DNA from: Pseudomonas sp. Irchel s3b2
GTDB lineage: Bacteria > Pseudomonadota > Gammaproteobacteria > Pseudomonadales > Pseudomonadaceae
Length of the DNA stretch: 64,000 bases
Direction: 5' to 3'
NCBI RefSeq assembly: GCF_900187445.1
Contig: NZ_FYEB01000009.1
Location: 147,471 to 211,470 of the forward strand
Translations under genes and position numbers: made by a program
Shown: piece after piece, positions 47,582-57,563 of the stretch
Layout: every line of letters starts with the position of its first letter
How positions within the stretch are numbered: position 1 is the stretch's first letter
The notes under the pieces: generated by a model
Database searches by the model: none
What the model saw: the letters and a program-made list of their open reading frames with translations, nothing else
Told to the model about the DNA's origin: nothing

Positions 47582-47822
47582 GCTGATTTCGCTACGCAAG
47601 GCCCTTAAGCAGGGCCGCACCAATGCTTCGGAACGGGCCTGCTCAATTGCTTTATAAGCATAAGCCGCGCTCTCCCCGATCCCGGTGCGACAGTCCATCC
47701 AGCCGCTGTCACTTACTGCTGCCGATCACAGGTGTTACCTCGAATTAGAAACAAGGCTCTAAACCGATTTACTCGACTATAGCTCACAGCCGCCGGTCAG
47801 CCAGCCTTTGAATACCCTTCAA

Positions 47823-48197
47823 TCAGAATCGGGTCGGGCTCACGACCGCCGCGCTGCGGGTCGGGTAATGCCCCAGGCTCTGCAAGGTTTCCAGGCGGGC
47901 ACGAGCGCGGTAGGCGTATTCGCTCTGCGGGTACGAGGCGATGATGAACTGGTAAGTCTGGACCGCGTCGATGAACATTTTCTGCCGTTCCAGGCACTGG
48001 CCGCGCATCATCGAGACTTCCGGCCACACATAAGGCCGCGCGCGACTGGCGCGCTCGACCTTGGACAGTTCGAGCATCACCTGCTCGCAGTTGCCGCGCT
48101 CATAGGCGCTGTAGGCGTTATTCAAATGGTGGTCCATCGACCAACGGGTGCAGCCCACAACACTGAGGGCAAGGATGGCAATGAGCACGAATCGCAT
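47823..48197 (-). CDS. Small TPR-like lipoprotein
   Basis: A 124-residue predicted lipoprotein: signal peptide MRFVLIAILALSVVGC with lipobox SVVGC, then two or three TPR-like helices (HHLNNAYSAYERGNCEQVML, QKMFIDAVQTYQFIIASYPQ, SEYAYRARARLETLQ). GGAGATC precedes the ATG. The YPQSEYAYRARARL pattern resembles tetratricopeptide outer-membrane accessory lipoproteins. Function unknown. It is monocistronic, divergent from pyk. Confidence 0.82.
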   Translation of the reverse strand: MRFVLIAILALSVVGCTRWSMDHHLNNAYSAYERGNCEQVMLELSKVERASRARPYVWPEVSMMRGQCLERQKMFIDAVQTYQFIIASYPQSEYAYRARARLETLQSLGHYPTRSAAVVSPTRF

Positions 48198-48390
48198 GGG
48201 GGATCTCCTGTCTTGAGTTCTGTATCGACTCGTGGCCAGAAATCTTCAGGAGCATTTGCACCAAGCTGTACCGTTCAATAAAGAAAGAAAGCAATAACCA
48301 AGTTCTTCACAAAAAGTAGTGCAAACGAACAATGACTACACCCAAAGACCATAGTAGCCTCTGCTAGCGCTTGAACTCAGGAGTCTTTGC

Positions 48391-49842
<1,452 letters not shown>

Positions 49843-49862
49843 GTACCGGACCGCTGAAAAAC

Positions 49863-49895
49863 AAAAGCCCCGCCATGTGAATGGCGGGGCTTTTT
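49863..49895 (+). terminator. Terminator of pyruvate kinase
   Basis: AAAAGCCCCGCCAT, GTGA, ATGGCGGGGCTTTTT, 21 bases past the stop codon. Confidence 0.93.
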
Positions 49896-49992
49896 GCATC
49901 CTGGTCCTGAAAAATTGTTGTCTGGGCCGACCCCATCGCGGCATAGGTTTCTACACATCTTCCCGACACCACAAAACCCTGATCAATCTTAT

Positions 49993-50007
49993 GTTCGATA
50001 ATCGCCC
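49993..50007 (+). promoter_or_regulatory. PcaR box upstream of the OprD-family porin
   Basis: GTTCGATAATCGCCC matches the published P. putida PcaR site GTTCGATAATCGCAC at 14 of 15 positions, in a 377-base non-coding gap. It lies 213 bases before the porin ATG. The rest of the gap holds the pyk terminator and an AAYAANAA-type motif (AATAACAA at 50072-50079), but no gene. Confidence 0.7.
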
Positions 50008-50219
50008 AGAACCCGCCATCCCCCGATTGAACCATTTAGTCCATTTCCCTCACCATCGGTCGCACAAAACCAATAACAACAGGTTCGACACCATGTCCCC
50101 GCGCCCTGCCCTGTCCGGCTGACTTCGCCCCGCTTTTCCGAATTCGAATCTTTTGTCTGCAACCCGAACGTTGCGGCAATGCCCTGTTTCACCTCCAAGA
50201 ATTAGAGAGACCCGAGCCC

Positions 50220-51479
50220 ATGACTTCCTCCACCACGCTGTATTTCTTCCCCAGCCTGATCGCCATGGCACTGGCCGGCGCGGCTCTGCCCGCCATGGCC
50301 GAGGAATCCGGTTTTGTCGAAGGCGCCAAGGTCAACCTGAACCTGCGCAACTTCTACATCAATCGTAATTTCACCAACCCGACCAAGAGCCAGGGCAAGG
50401 CTGAAGAGTGGACGCAAAGCTTCATCCTCGACGCTAAATCCGGGTTCACCCAGGGCACCGTCGGGTTCGGCATGGACGTGCTGGGTTTGTATTCGGTCAA
50501 GCTCGACGGCGGCAAAGGCACCGGCGGTACGCAGTTGCTACCGCTGGACCACGATGGGCGCCCGGCGGACAACTTCGGTCGCACCAATGTGGCGTTTAAG
50601 GCGAAGCTGTCCCAGACCGAAGTGAGGGTCGGCGAATGGATGCCCGTGCTGCCGATCCTGCGGTCGGACGATGGTCGCTCGCTGCCGCAAACCTTCCGCG
50701 GTGGCCAGATCACCTCGAAGGAAATCGACGGCCTGACGCTCTACGGCGGCCAGTTCCGCGCCAACAGCCCGCGCGACGACAGCAGCATGAACGACATGTC
50801 GATGACCGGCAAAACGGCGTTCACCTCAGACCGCTTCAACTTCCAGGGCGGCGAATATGCCTTCAACGACAAGCGCACGCAGATCGGCCTGTGGAACGCT
50901 GAACTCAAGGACATCTACAGCCAGCAATACGTCAACCTGATCCACACCCAACCGCTGGGCGACTGGACGCTCGGCGCCAACCTGGGGTTCTTCTACGGCA
51001 AGGATGACGGCAGTGCCCGGGCGGGCGAGCTGGACAACAAGACCTGGTCGGGCCTGTTCTCGGCCAAATATGGCGGCAACACCTTCTATGTCGGCCTGCA
51101 AAAACTCACCGGCGACAGCGCCTGGATGCGCGTCAACGGCACCAGCGGCGGTACGCTGGCCAACGATAGTTACAACGCCAGCTATGACAACGCCAAGGAA
51201 AAATCCTGGCAACTGCGCCACGACTACAACTTTGCCGCCCTTGGCGTGCCGGGCCTGACGTTGATGAACCGCTACATCAGCGGCGACAACGTACACACCG
51301 CAACCACCAGCGACGGCAAGGAATGGGGCCGCGAAAGCGAACTGGGCTACACCGTGCAGAGCGGCACGCTGAAAAACCTCAACGTCAAATGGCGCAACTC
51401 GACCATCCGCCGCGACTTCAGCAACAACGAGTTCGACGAGAATCGGTTGATCGTCAGCTATCCGATCAGTCTGTTGTAA
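50220..51479 (+). CDS. OprD-family porin of the protocatechuate island
   Basis: A 419-residue outer-membrane porin. A signal peptide ending near LPAMA precedes the mature start EESGFVEGAKVNLNLRNFYI; the C-terminus FDENRLIVSYPISLL is typical of the family. It is a different branch from the OprD at 17 kb and is closer to the aromatic-acid porins (BenF/OpdK-like). The PcaR box upstream and the convergent pca operon suggest uptake of protocatechuate or 4-hydroxybenzoate. The ribosome site (AGAGAG) is modest, and the start is placed by the signal peptide. Confidence 0.88.
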   Translation: MTSSTTLYFFPSLIAMALAGAALPAMAEESGFVEGAKVNLNLRNFYINRNFTNPTKSQGKAEEWTQSFILDAKSGFTQGTVGFGMDVLGLYSVKLDGGKGTGGTQLLPLDHDGRPADNFGRTNVAFKAKLSQTEVRVGEWMPVLPILRSDDGRSLPQTFRGGQITSKEIDGLTLYGGQFRANSPRDDSSMNDMSMTGKTAFTSDRFNFQGGEYAFNDKRTQIGLWNAELKDIYSQQYVNLIHTQPLGDWTLGANLGFFYGKDDGSARAGELDNKTWSGLFSAKYGGNTFYVGLQKLTGDSAWMRVNGTSGGTLANDSYNASYDNAKEKSWQLRHDYNFAALGVPGLTLMNRYISGDNVHTATTSDGKEWGRESELGYTVQSGTLKNLNVKWRNSTIRRDFSNNEFDENRLIVSYPISLL

Positions 51480-51487
51480 GGCTCTCG

Positions 51488-51571
51488 GACGCCTTCGCGG
51501 GCAGCCTCGCTCCTACAGGTATGTGTCGATCACACAATCCCTGTAGGAGCGAGGCTGCCCGCGAAGGCGTC
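51488..51571. repeat. REP pair between porin and pcaC
   Basis: GACGCCTTCGCGGGCAGCCT and an inverted copy ending GGCTGCCCGCGAAGGCGTC; the arms give a stem of about 34 bp between convergent genes and can end both transcripts. One base of the usual class (GCTTGCCC) is lost in both arms (GGCTGCCC), so the palindrome has stayed self-complementary. Confidence 0.9.
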
Positions 51572-51597
51572 AGCTCAGGCAACACAACTTTTGCGGA

Positions 51598-51990
51598 TCA
51601 CTCCCGCGACTCAACCCCCAATTCATCCCACACCGACTCGGCCAGGTGAAAGGTCGCGTTGGCCGCCGGGATGCCGCAGTAGATCGCGCTCTGCATGATC
51701 ACTTCCTTGATCTCGCCGCGGGTCACGCCGTTGTTGGCGGCGGCGCGCAGGTGCAGTTTGAGTTCTTCGTTGCGGTTCATGCCGATCAGCATGGCGAGGG
51801 TAATCAGGCTGCGGGTGTGGCGCGGCAGGCCCGGGCGGGTCCAGATGTCGCCCCAGGCGTGGCGGGTGATCATCTCCTGGAACTCCGAGTTGAACTCGGT
51901 CAGCGCGTTCAGGCTGCGGTCGACATGAGCGTCGCCAAGTACTGCGCGGCGAACGCTCAGGCCCTCGTCGTAACGTTGTTTCTCGTCCAC
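51598..51990 (-). CDS. pcaC: 4-carboxymuconolactone decarboxylase PcaC
   Basis: Decarboxylates gamma-carboxymuconolactone to beta-ketoadipate enol-lactone. A 130-residue all-helical CMD-fold protein; the family core is RHAWGDIWTRPGLPRHTRSL followed by AAANNGVTRGEIKEV and AIYCGIPAANATFHLA. It lies 10 bases after pcaD and is the last gene of the pca operon; a REP hairpin follows. Confidence 0.96.
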   Translation of the reverse strand: MDEKQRYDEGLSVRRAVLGDAHVDRSLNALTEFNSEFQEMITRHAWGDIWTRPGLPRHTRSLITLAMLIGMNRNEELKLHLRAAANNGVTRGEIKEVIMQSAIYCGIPAANATFHLAESVWDELGVESRE

Positions 51991-52000
51991 AACAATCCCC

Positions 52001-52792
52001 TCAATGAGCTGACAAAAACGCCACTACTCGGTCGCTGAACGCAGCGCCGGCCTGGACGTTGGACAGATGTGCGGCGTAGAACTCGGCGTACTCGGCGCCA
52101 CGCACATGTTCCTGAATGAAATGCCCGCCGGACGGCGGCGTCACCGCGTCTTCAGTACCGGCAATTACCAGCAGCGGCACCTGAATCGAGGACAACTGAT
52201 CGCGGAAATCGGCATCGCGTACCGCTGCGCAATTGGCCGCATAGCCTTCGGGCGACGTGGCCGCGAGCATGTCGGTGATCCGTTTGGCTATGTCTGGGTG
52301 CGCCGCGGAAAAGTCCGGAGTGAACCAGCGCGCAATCGACGCATCGCGCAGCGCGACCATCGCCGCCGCGCCGTCACGCAGTACGGTTTCAATCCGTGGA
52401 TTCCACACCGACGGATCGCCGATTTTCGCCGCAGTGTTGCACACGATCAGTTTGTTCAATCGCTGACCGGCATTGATCCCCAGCCACTGACCGATCAATC
52501 CGCCCATGGACAGACCACAGAAATGCGCGCGCTCGATGTGCAAGGCATCCAGCAGCGCCAGCACGTCGCGGCCGAGTTGCTCGATGCTGTACGGCCCCGG
52601 CGTCACCAACGATTTGCCGTGACCACGGGTGTCGAAACGCAGCACGCGAAAATGCTCGCTGAACGCCGGGATTTGCGCGTCCCACATGTGCAGGTCGGTG
52701 CCCAGGGAATTGGACAGCACCAATACCGGCGCATCGACCGGCCCATCGAGTTGGTAATGCAGTTCGCCCTCGGCGAGTTGTACGAATGCCAC
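52001..52792 (-). CDS. pcaD: 3-oxoadipate enol-lactonase PcaD
   Basis: Hydrolyses beta-ketoadipate enol-lactone to beta-ketoadipate. An alpha/beta hydrolase of 263 residues with nucleophile elbow CGLSMGGLIG, acid loop GTEDAVTPP and a C-terminal His near AAHLSNVQAG. It starts 11 bases after pcaB. Confidence 0.95.
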   Translation of the reverse strand: MAFVQLAEGELHYQLDGPVDAPVLVLSNSLGTDLHMWDAQIPAFSEHFRVLRFDTRGHGKSLVTPGPYSIEQLGRDVLALLDALHIERAHFCGLSMGGLIGQWLGINAGQRLNKLIVCNTAAKIGDPSVWNPRIETVLRDGAAAMVALRDASIARWFTPDFSAAHPDIAKRITDMLAATSPEGYAANCAAVRDADFRDQLSSIQVPLLVIAGTEDAVTPPSGGHFIQEHVRGAEYAEFYAAHLSNVQAGAAFSDRVVAFLSAH

Positions 52793-52803
52793 GGCAGTCT
52801 CCT

Positions 52804-54168
52804 TCAGGCTATCAACGCAAAATGTTCAGCCACCGCTCGCTCGACCCAGGTATGGGCCTGACCGAGGTAATGGGCGGGGTCCAGCAGACGATCGAGTTCG
52901 GCGTTCGACAGTTCGGCGGTCACTTGCGGCTCGTCGCCGAGTACCGCGCGCAGATGACGTTGTTCAGCCACGGAGCGCTTGCAGCATTGCTCCAGCAGAT
53001 GGTGCGCGGTGTCGCGACCGACCCTTTGCGCCAGGACGATGCTCACGGCTTCGGCCAGCACCAGGCCCTGGGTCAGGTCGAGGTTGCGCGTCATTCGGTC
53101 GGCGTCCACTTCCAGTCCGTCGGCCACCAACAGCGCTTGCTGCAGGCTGCCTGACACCAAACAGCAGATCTCCGGCAGGGTTTCCCATTCGGCATGCCAC
53201 AGACCCAGGCTGCGTTCGTGCTCCTGCGGCATCGCGCTGAACAAGGTCGAGAGCAAACCCGGTACCCGCGTCGCCGCGCCGATCAGCACCGCTGCGCCCA
53301 CCGGGTTGCGCTTGTGCGGCATGGTCGAGGAACCGCCCTTGCCTGGCGCCGACGGCTCAAACACTTCGCCGGCCTCGGTCTGCATCAACAGGCTGATGTC
53401 GCGGCCGAGTTTGCCGAGGCTGCCGGCGATCAATCCAAGCACCGCGCCGAACTCCACCAGACGATCACGCTGGGTATGCCAAGGTTGATCCGGCAAGGTC
53501 AGTTGCAGTTCTTCGGCCAAGGCTTCGGCAATCGGCATCGCCTGCTCCCCGAGGGCCGCGAGGGTGCCGGAGGCGCCACCGAATTGCAGCACCAGCAGCC
53601 GGGGCTTGAGTTCCTGCAGACGCTGACGGCTACGCGTCACCGCGCCCAACCAACCGGCGATTTTCATGCCGAGGGTGACCGGCGTCGCGTGCTGCAGCCA
53701 AGTGCGTCCGGCCAACGGCGTGGCGACGTAACGCCAGGCTTGGGTCGCGAGGGTTTCCCCCAGTTGTGCCAGATCAACTTCGATCAATTCCAGCGCGCGG
53801 CGCAGTTGCAACACCAGGCCAGTGTCCATCACGTCCTGACTGGTCGCCCCCAGATGCACATAGCGCTCGGCTTCGGCATCGCTCTTGGCGATCTGTTTAC
53901 CCAGTGCCTTGACCAATGGAATCGCTGAATTCCCCGCCGTGGCAATGGCCTCGCCGAGGGCGGCGAAGTCGTAATGTTCAGCGAGGCAGGCGCGTTCGAT
54001 AGACGCGACGGCTGTCTGCGGAATCAGGCCAACCCGCGCCTCGGCCCGAGCCAGTGCCGCTTCGAAATCAAGCATGGCCTGAACCCGGCCCTGATCGCAG
54101 AACACTTCACGCATGTCGCGTGCCGTGAAGTAGGCATCGAACAATTGATTGCCCGGTCGCTGGTTCAT
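52804..54168 (-). CDS. pcaB: 3-carboxy-cis,cis-muconate cycloisomerase PcaB
   Basis: Closes beta-carboxymuconate to gamma-carboxymuconolactone. A member of the fumarase/argininosuccinase superfamily with the signature GGSSTMPHKRNPVGA and, upstream, VHLGATSQDVMDTG. The 454 residues are typical. It follows pcaG after 103 bases, the largest gap within the operon, which holds a short hairpin. Confidence 0.95.
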   Translation of the reverse strand: MNQRPGNQLFDAYFTARDMREVFCDQGRVQAMLDFEAALARAEARVGLIPQTAVASIERACLAEHYDFAALGEAIATAGNSAIPLVKALGKQIAKSDAEAERYVHLGATSQDVMDTGLVLQLRRALELIEVDLAQLGETLATQAWRYVATPLAGRTWLQHATPVTLGMKIAGWLGAVTRSRQRLQELKPRLLVLQFGGASGTLAALGEQAMPIAEALAEELQLTLPDQPWHTQRDRLVEFGAVLGLIAGSLGKLGRDISLLMQTEAGEVFEPSAPGKGGSSTMPHKRNPVGAAVLIGAATRVPGLLSTLFSAMPQEHERSLGLWHAEWETLPEICCLVSGSLQQALLVADGLEVDADRMTRNLDLTQGLVLAEAVSIVLAQRVGRDTAHHLLEQCCKRSVAEQRHLRAVLGDEPQVTAELSNAELDRLLDPAHYLGQAHTWVERAVAEHFALIA

Positions 54169-54236
54169 AAACAGTCCCTGCAGGCGAAGGCCGGTCAGGC
54201 CCCCGCGTAAAGATCAAAGGTCGTTTTGCATGCGCC

Positions 54237-54261
54237 AAAAGATCGTAGGCTGCGATCTTTT
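54237..54261. repeat. Short palindrome between pcaG and pcaB
   Basis: AAAAGATCG, TAGGCTG, CGATCTTTT: a perfect 9-bp stem. The loop and arms resemble one end of the AAGGCTGCGATCTTTT REP class seen at 10.9 kb. It may trim expression of pcaB relative to pcaHG. Confidence 0.75.
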
Positions 54262-54271
54262 GATCTTGACC

Positions 54272-54838
54272 TCAATAATCGAAAAACACCGTCTCCGCAT
54301 CCGTTCCCTGCAGAATCACGTTCCACTGATATACACCCGCAGCATCCTGCTTCGCCAGCAAGGTACCGCGGCGTTCGGCAGGCACGCATTCCAGCAGCGG
54401 GTCCGCCACGTTGGCCGGTTCGCCATCAAAGTAAATCCGCGTCAGCAAGTGCTTCACTAACCCGCGAGCAAACACCAGCACCACAAGGTGCGGTGCCTGG
54501 GTCGTGCCCTTCAGGCCTTCCACTGTGCCCGGTTTGATCGTGGTAAACCGGAAGCGCCCTTGTGCATCCACCGGCACCCGGCCAAATCCTTCGAAGTTCG
54601 GGTCCAGGGGTTTGTCCTGATCGTCTTCGGGGTGGTCGTACTTGCCGGCGGCGTTGGCCTGCCAGACTTCGAGCATGGCGTCGTTGACGAAGTCGCCATT
54701 GCCATCGACGACTTGCCCGGTGATCGCCACACGCTCGCCAAGGGTCTGTGCAACGGTCAGGTCTTCGCGGTTCAGCCAGGTCAGGCCAATGTGGTAATAC
54801 GGCCCGACGGTGTGGGACGTGGTCGCAGTCAGCGTCAT
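54272..54838 (-). CDS. pcaG: Protocatechuate 3,4-dioxygenase alpha subunit PcaG
   Basis: Structural subunit of the ring-cleaving dioxygenase. The 188 residues have the intradiol fold (TVGPYYHIGLTW, DAMLEVWQANAAGKYDHP, DPNFEGFGRVPVDAQGRFRF) but the iron-ligand positions are changed, as known for the alpha chain. It starts one base after the pcaH stop. The repeated stretch WQANAAG is shared with PcaH, reflecting their common origin. Confidence 0.95.
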   Translation of the reverse strand: MTLTATTSHTVGPYYHIGLTWLNREDLTVAQTLGERVAITGQVVDGNGDFVNDAMLEVWQANAAGKYDHPEDDQDKPLDPNFEGFGRVPVDAQGRFRFTTIKPGTVEGLKGTTQAPHLVVLVFARGLVKHLLTRIYFDGEPANVADPLLECVPAERRGTLLAKQDAAGVYQWNVILQGTDAETVFFDY

Positions 54839-54839
54839 C

Positions 54840-55544
54840 TTATTTCTCCATCGGCGTGGCGTCGCGGCCGCGCAAAACGATGTCCCAGCGATAACCGAGG
54901 GCGTAGGAAGGAATGGTTTTTTCCAGGTCGAAACTGGCGATCAGGCGCTCTTTGGCGCTGGTATCGGGCACGCAGTTGTAGATCGGGTCGTAGGCCAGCA
55001 ACGGGTCGCCCGGGAAATACATCTGGGTCACCAGGCGCGTCAGAATACTCGGCCCGAACAGTGAGAAATGGATGTGCGCCGGGCGCCAGGCGTTGTGGTG
55101 GTTACCCCACGGATAAGCACCGGGCTTGATGGTCTGGAATTGATACCAGCCATCGGCGTCGGTCATGGTGCGACCGGTGCCGCTGAAGTTCGGGTCCAGC
55201 GGCGCGTCGTGCAGGTCGCGCGCATGGTTGTAGCGACCGGCGGCATTGGCCTGCCAGATCTCCACCAGAATTCCCGGCACCGGCAGACCGTTTTCATCCA
55301 GCACACGGCCGTGGATGATGATGCGCTCACCCAGTGGTTCGCCCTGATGCTGCGCGGTGAGGTCATTGTCCTTTTCCTGGATGCGCTCGGCGCCGATGGT
55401 CGGGCCGGTGATTTCCGACAGCGAATGAGGCAAAAACACCAACGGCTTGGACGGCGAGCGAAGGTTGGTGGATTGATAAGGAGGGTGCAGGTATTCCGGC
55501 TGAGTGCCCGCCTGTGGGCGACGGTAACCAGGTTTGTCAGTCAT
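54840..55544 (-). CDS. pcaH: Protocatechuate 3,4-dioxygenase beta subunit PcaH
   Basis: Catalytic subunit that binds Fe(III) and opens protocatechuate between the hydroxyls to beta-carboxymuconate. All four iron ligands are visible: Tyr105 (GRYNH), Tyr144 (PGAYPW), His157 and His159 (PAHIHF), offset by three from the P. putida enzyme. The 234 residues are typical. It lies 37 bases after pcaF with no separate promoter or PcaR site in between. Confidence 0.97.
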   Translation of the reverse strand: MTDKPGYRRPQAGTQPEYLHPPYQSTNLRSPSKPLVFLPHSLSEITGPTIGAERIQEKDNDLTAQHQGEPLGERIIIHGRVLDENGLPVPGILVEIWQANAAGRYNHARDLHDAPLDPNFSGTGRTMTDADGWYQFQTIKPGAYPWGNHHNAWRPAHIHFSLFGPSILTRLVTQMYFPGDPLLAYDPIYNCVPDTSAKERLIASFDLEKTIPSYALGYRWDIVLRGRDATPMEK

Positions 55545-55581
55545 TGCGCTTTCCTCAGTTCTTATTAGTCACTTCTGTGTG

Positions 55582-56784
55582 TCAGACCCGTTCGATCGCC
55601 AAGGCCAGACCCTGGCCGACACCGACGCACATGGTCGCCAGACCTTTCTTGCCACCGTTTTTTTCCAGTTGATGCAGCGCGGTCAATACCAAGCGTGCAC
55701 CGCTCATGCCCAGCGGATGACCCAAGGCAATGGCGCCACCGTTCGGGTTGACCTGGGCCGCGTCATCCGCCAGTCCCAGCTCACGCAGCACGGCCAAGCC
55801 CTGGCTGGCGAAGGCTTCGTTGAGTTCGATCACATCGAAATCGCTGACCGCCAGGCCCAGGCGTTCGGTCAATTTGCGCACCGCTGGCACCGGGCCGATG
55901 CCCATCACCCTGGGTGCGACACCGGCACTCGACATGCCCAACACGCGAGCGCGGGCAGTCAGGCCATGTTTCTTCACGGCGTCGCCGGAGGCCAGAATCA
56001 ACGCCGCCGCACCGTCGTTCACTCCGGAGGCATTGCCGGCGGTGACGGTTTTATCCGGGCCGTTGACCGGTTTGAGTTTGGCCAGGGTTTCCAATGTCGT
56101 GTCAGCGCGGGGATGCTCATCCTGCGTGACGACGCTTTCACCCTTCTTGTGGGCTATGCGCACTTCAACGATTTCTTCGGCGAAAAATCCAGCGGCTTGC
56201 GCGGCGGCCGTGCGCTGCTGACTGCGCAGGGCGAAAGCATCCTGATCGGCGCGGGAAACCTGGTAGTCGTCGGCCACGTTATCGGCGGTCTGCGGCATCG
56301 CATCGACGCCATATTGGGCTTTCATCAACGGGTTGATGAAACGCCAGCCGATGGTGGTGTCTTCCAGCTTCATATTGCGCGAGAACGCCGCATCAGCCTT
56401 GCCCATCACGAACGGTGCACGGGACATCGACTCGACGCCACCAGCAATCGCCAGCTCCATCTCGCCACTGGCGATGGCCCGGAACGCCGTGCCAATCGCA
56501 TCCATGCCCGAAGCGCAAAGACGGTTGAGGGTGACCCCGGGAATGGTTTCCGGCAGGCCTGCCAGCAGCAACGCCATGCGTGCCACGTTGCGGTTGTCTT
56601 CCCCAGCCTGGTTGGCGCAACCGAGGAACACCTCGTCCACCGCGTTCCAGTCCACCGACGGGTTGCGCGTCATCAGCGCCTTGATCGGCACGGCGGCCAG
56701 ATCGTCGGCGCGAACCGCCGACAGGCCGCCGCCAAAACGGCCGATGGGGGTGCGAATGGCGTCGCAGATATAAACGTCACGCAT
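55582..56784 (-). CDS. pcaF: 3-oxoadipyl-CoA thiolase PcaF
   Basis: Cleaves beta-ketoadipyl-CoA to succinyl-CoA and acetyl-CoA, the last step of the pathway. Thiolase signatures are NRLCASGMDAIGTAFRAIAS (nucleophilic Cys), ALGHPLGMSGARL (His) and TMCVGVGQG (second Cys). The MRDVYICDAIRTPIG start gives 400 residues and overlaps the pcaJ stop by one base (TGATG). Confidence 0.96.
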   Translation of the reverse strand: MRDVYICDAIRTPIGRFGGGLSAVRADDLAAVPIKALMTRNPSVDWNAVDEVFLGCANQAGEDNRNVARMALLLAGLPETIPGVTLNRLCASGMDAIGTAFRAIASGEMELAIAGGVESMSRAPFVMGKADAAFSRNMKLEDTTIGWRFINPLMKAQYGVDAMPQTADNVADDYQVSRADQDAFALRSQQRTAAAQAAGFFAEEIVEVRIAHKKGESVVTQDEHPRADTTLETLAKLKPVNGPDKTVTAGNASGVNDGAAALILASGDAVKKHGLTARARVLGMSSAGVAPRVMGIGPVPAVRKLTERLGLAVSDFDVIELNEAFASQGLAVLRELGLADDAAQVNPNGGAIALGHPLGMSGARLVLTALHQLEKNGGKKGLATMCVGVGQGLALAIERV

Positions 56785-57563
56785 CAGGCTTCTCCAGGTG
56801 CTTGGCCGTGGGCCGCAGCGGTGCGGGCTTCCAGATCGCGCAGCGCGGTCAGCTCGACATCGGTTGGCTCGGCGGTGTTTTCCACCTGATCGGCAAAACG
56901 AATCGCCCAACCGGTGGCGGCGATCACTTGCTCGCGGGTCACCCCTGGGTGCAACGCGGTCACCACGAATTCATGGGTATCCGCTTCGGGTTCCATGATG
57001 CACAGGTCGGTAATAATGCCGACAGGACCGGCGCCCGGCAGACCGAGACGCTTGCGTGAATCCCCGCCCTCACCATGGCCGACCGACGTAATGAAGTCGA
57101 GCTTGTCGACAAAGGAGCGCGCCGATTGCTTGAGGATAATCAGCACGCTCTTGGCGGAACCGGCGATTTCCGGCGCGCCACCGGCACCCGGCAGGCGAAC
57201 TTTCGGCTGATGGTAGTCGCCCACCACCGTGGTGTTGATGTTACCGAAGCGGTCGACTTGCGCGGCGCCGAGGAAACCGACGTCGATGCGCCCGCCCTGC
57301 AACCAGTAGCGAAAAATCTCACCGGTCGGGACGACAGTGTCGGCGGTCTCCGCCAGTTCACCGTCACCGATCGACAGCGGCAATACACTCGGTTTGGCAC
57401 CGATCGGACCCGATTCATAGATCAGGACGACATCTGGCGAGGAAGTCAGACGTGCCAGGTTGGCGGCTTTCGACGGCAGGCCGATGCCGACGAAGCATAC
57501 CGAACCGTTTTTCAGACGGCGGGCGGCGGCGACAGTCATCATTTCATTGGTGGTGTAAGTCAT
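56784..57563 (-). CDS. pcaJ: 3-oxoadipate CoA-transferase subunit B PcaJ
   Basis: With PcaI moves CoA from succinyl-CoA to beta-ketoadipate. The family glutamate (nucleophile) lies in LIYESGPIG. The 259 residues are typical of the B subunit, with the GAGGAPEIAGSAK glycine loop. It overlaps pcaI by one base (TAATG) and pcaF by one base. Confidence 0.95.
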   Translation of the reverse strand: MTYTTNEMMTVAAARRLKNGSVCFVGIGLPSKAANLARLTSSPDVVLIYESGPIGAKPSVLPLSIGDGELAETADTVVPTGEIFRYWLQGGRIDVGFLGAAQVDRFGNINTTVVGDYHQPKVRLPGAGGAPEIAGSAKSVLIILKQSARSFVDKLDFITSVGHGEGGDSRKRLGLPGAGPVGIITDLCIMEPEADTHEFVVTALHPGVTREQVIAATGWAIRFADQVENTAEPTDVELTALRDLEARTAAAHGQAPGEA

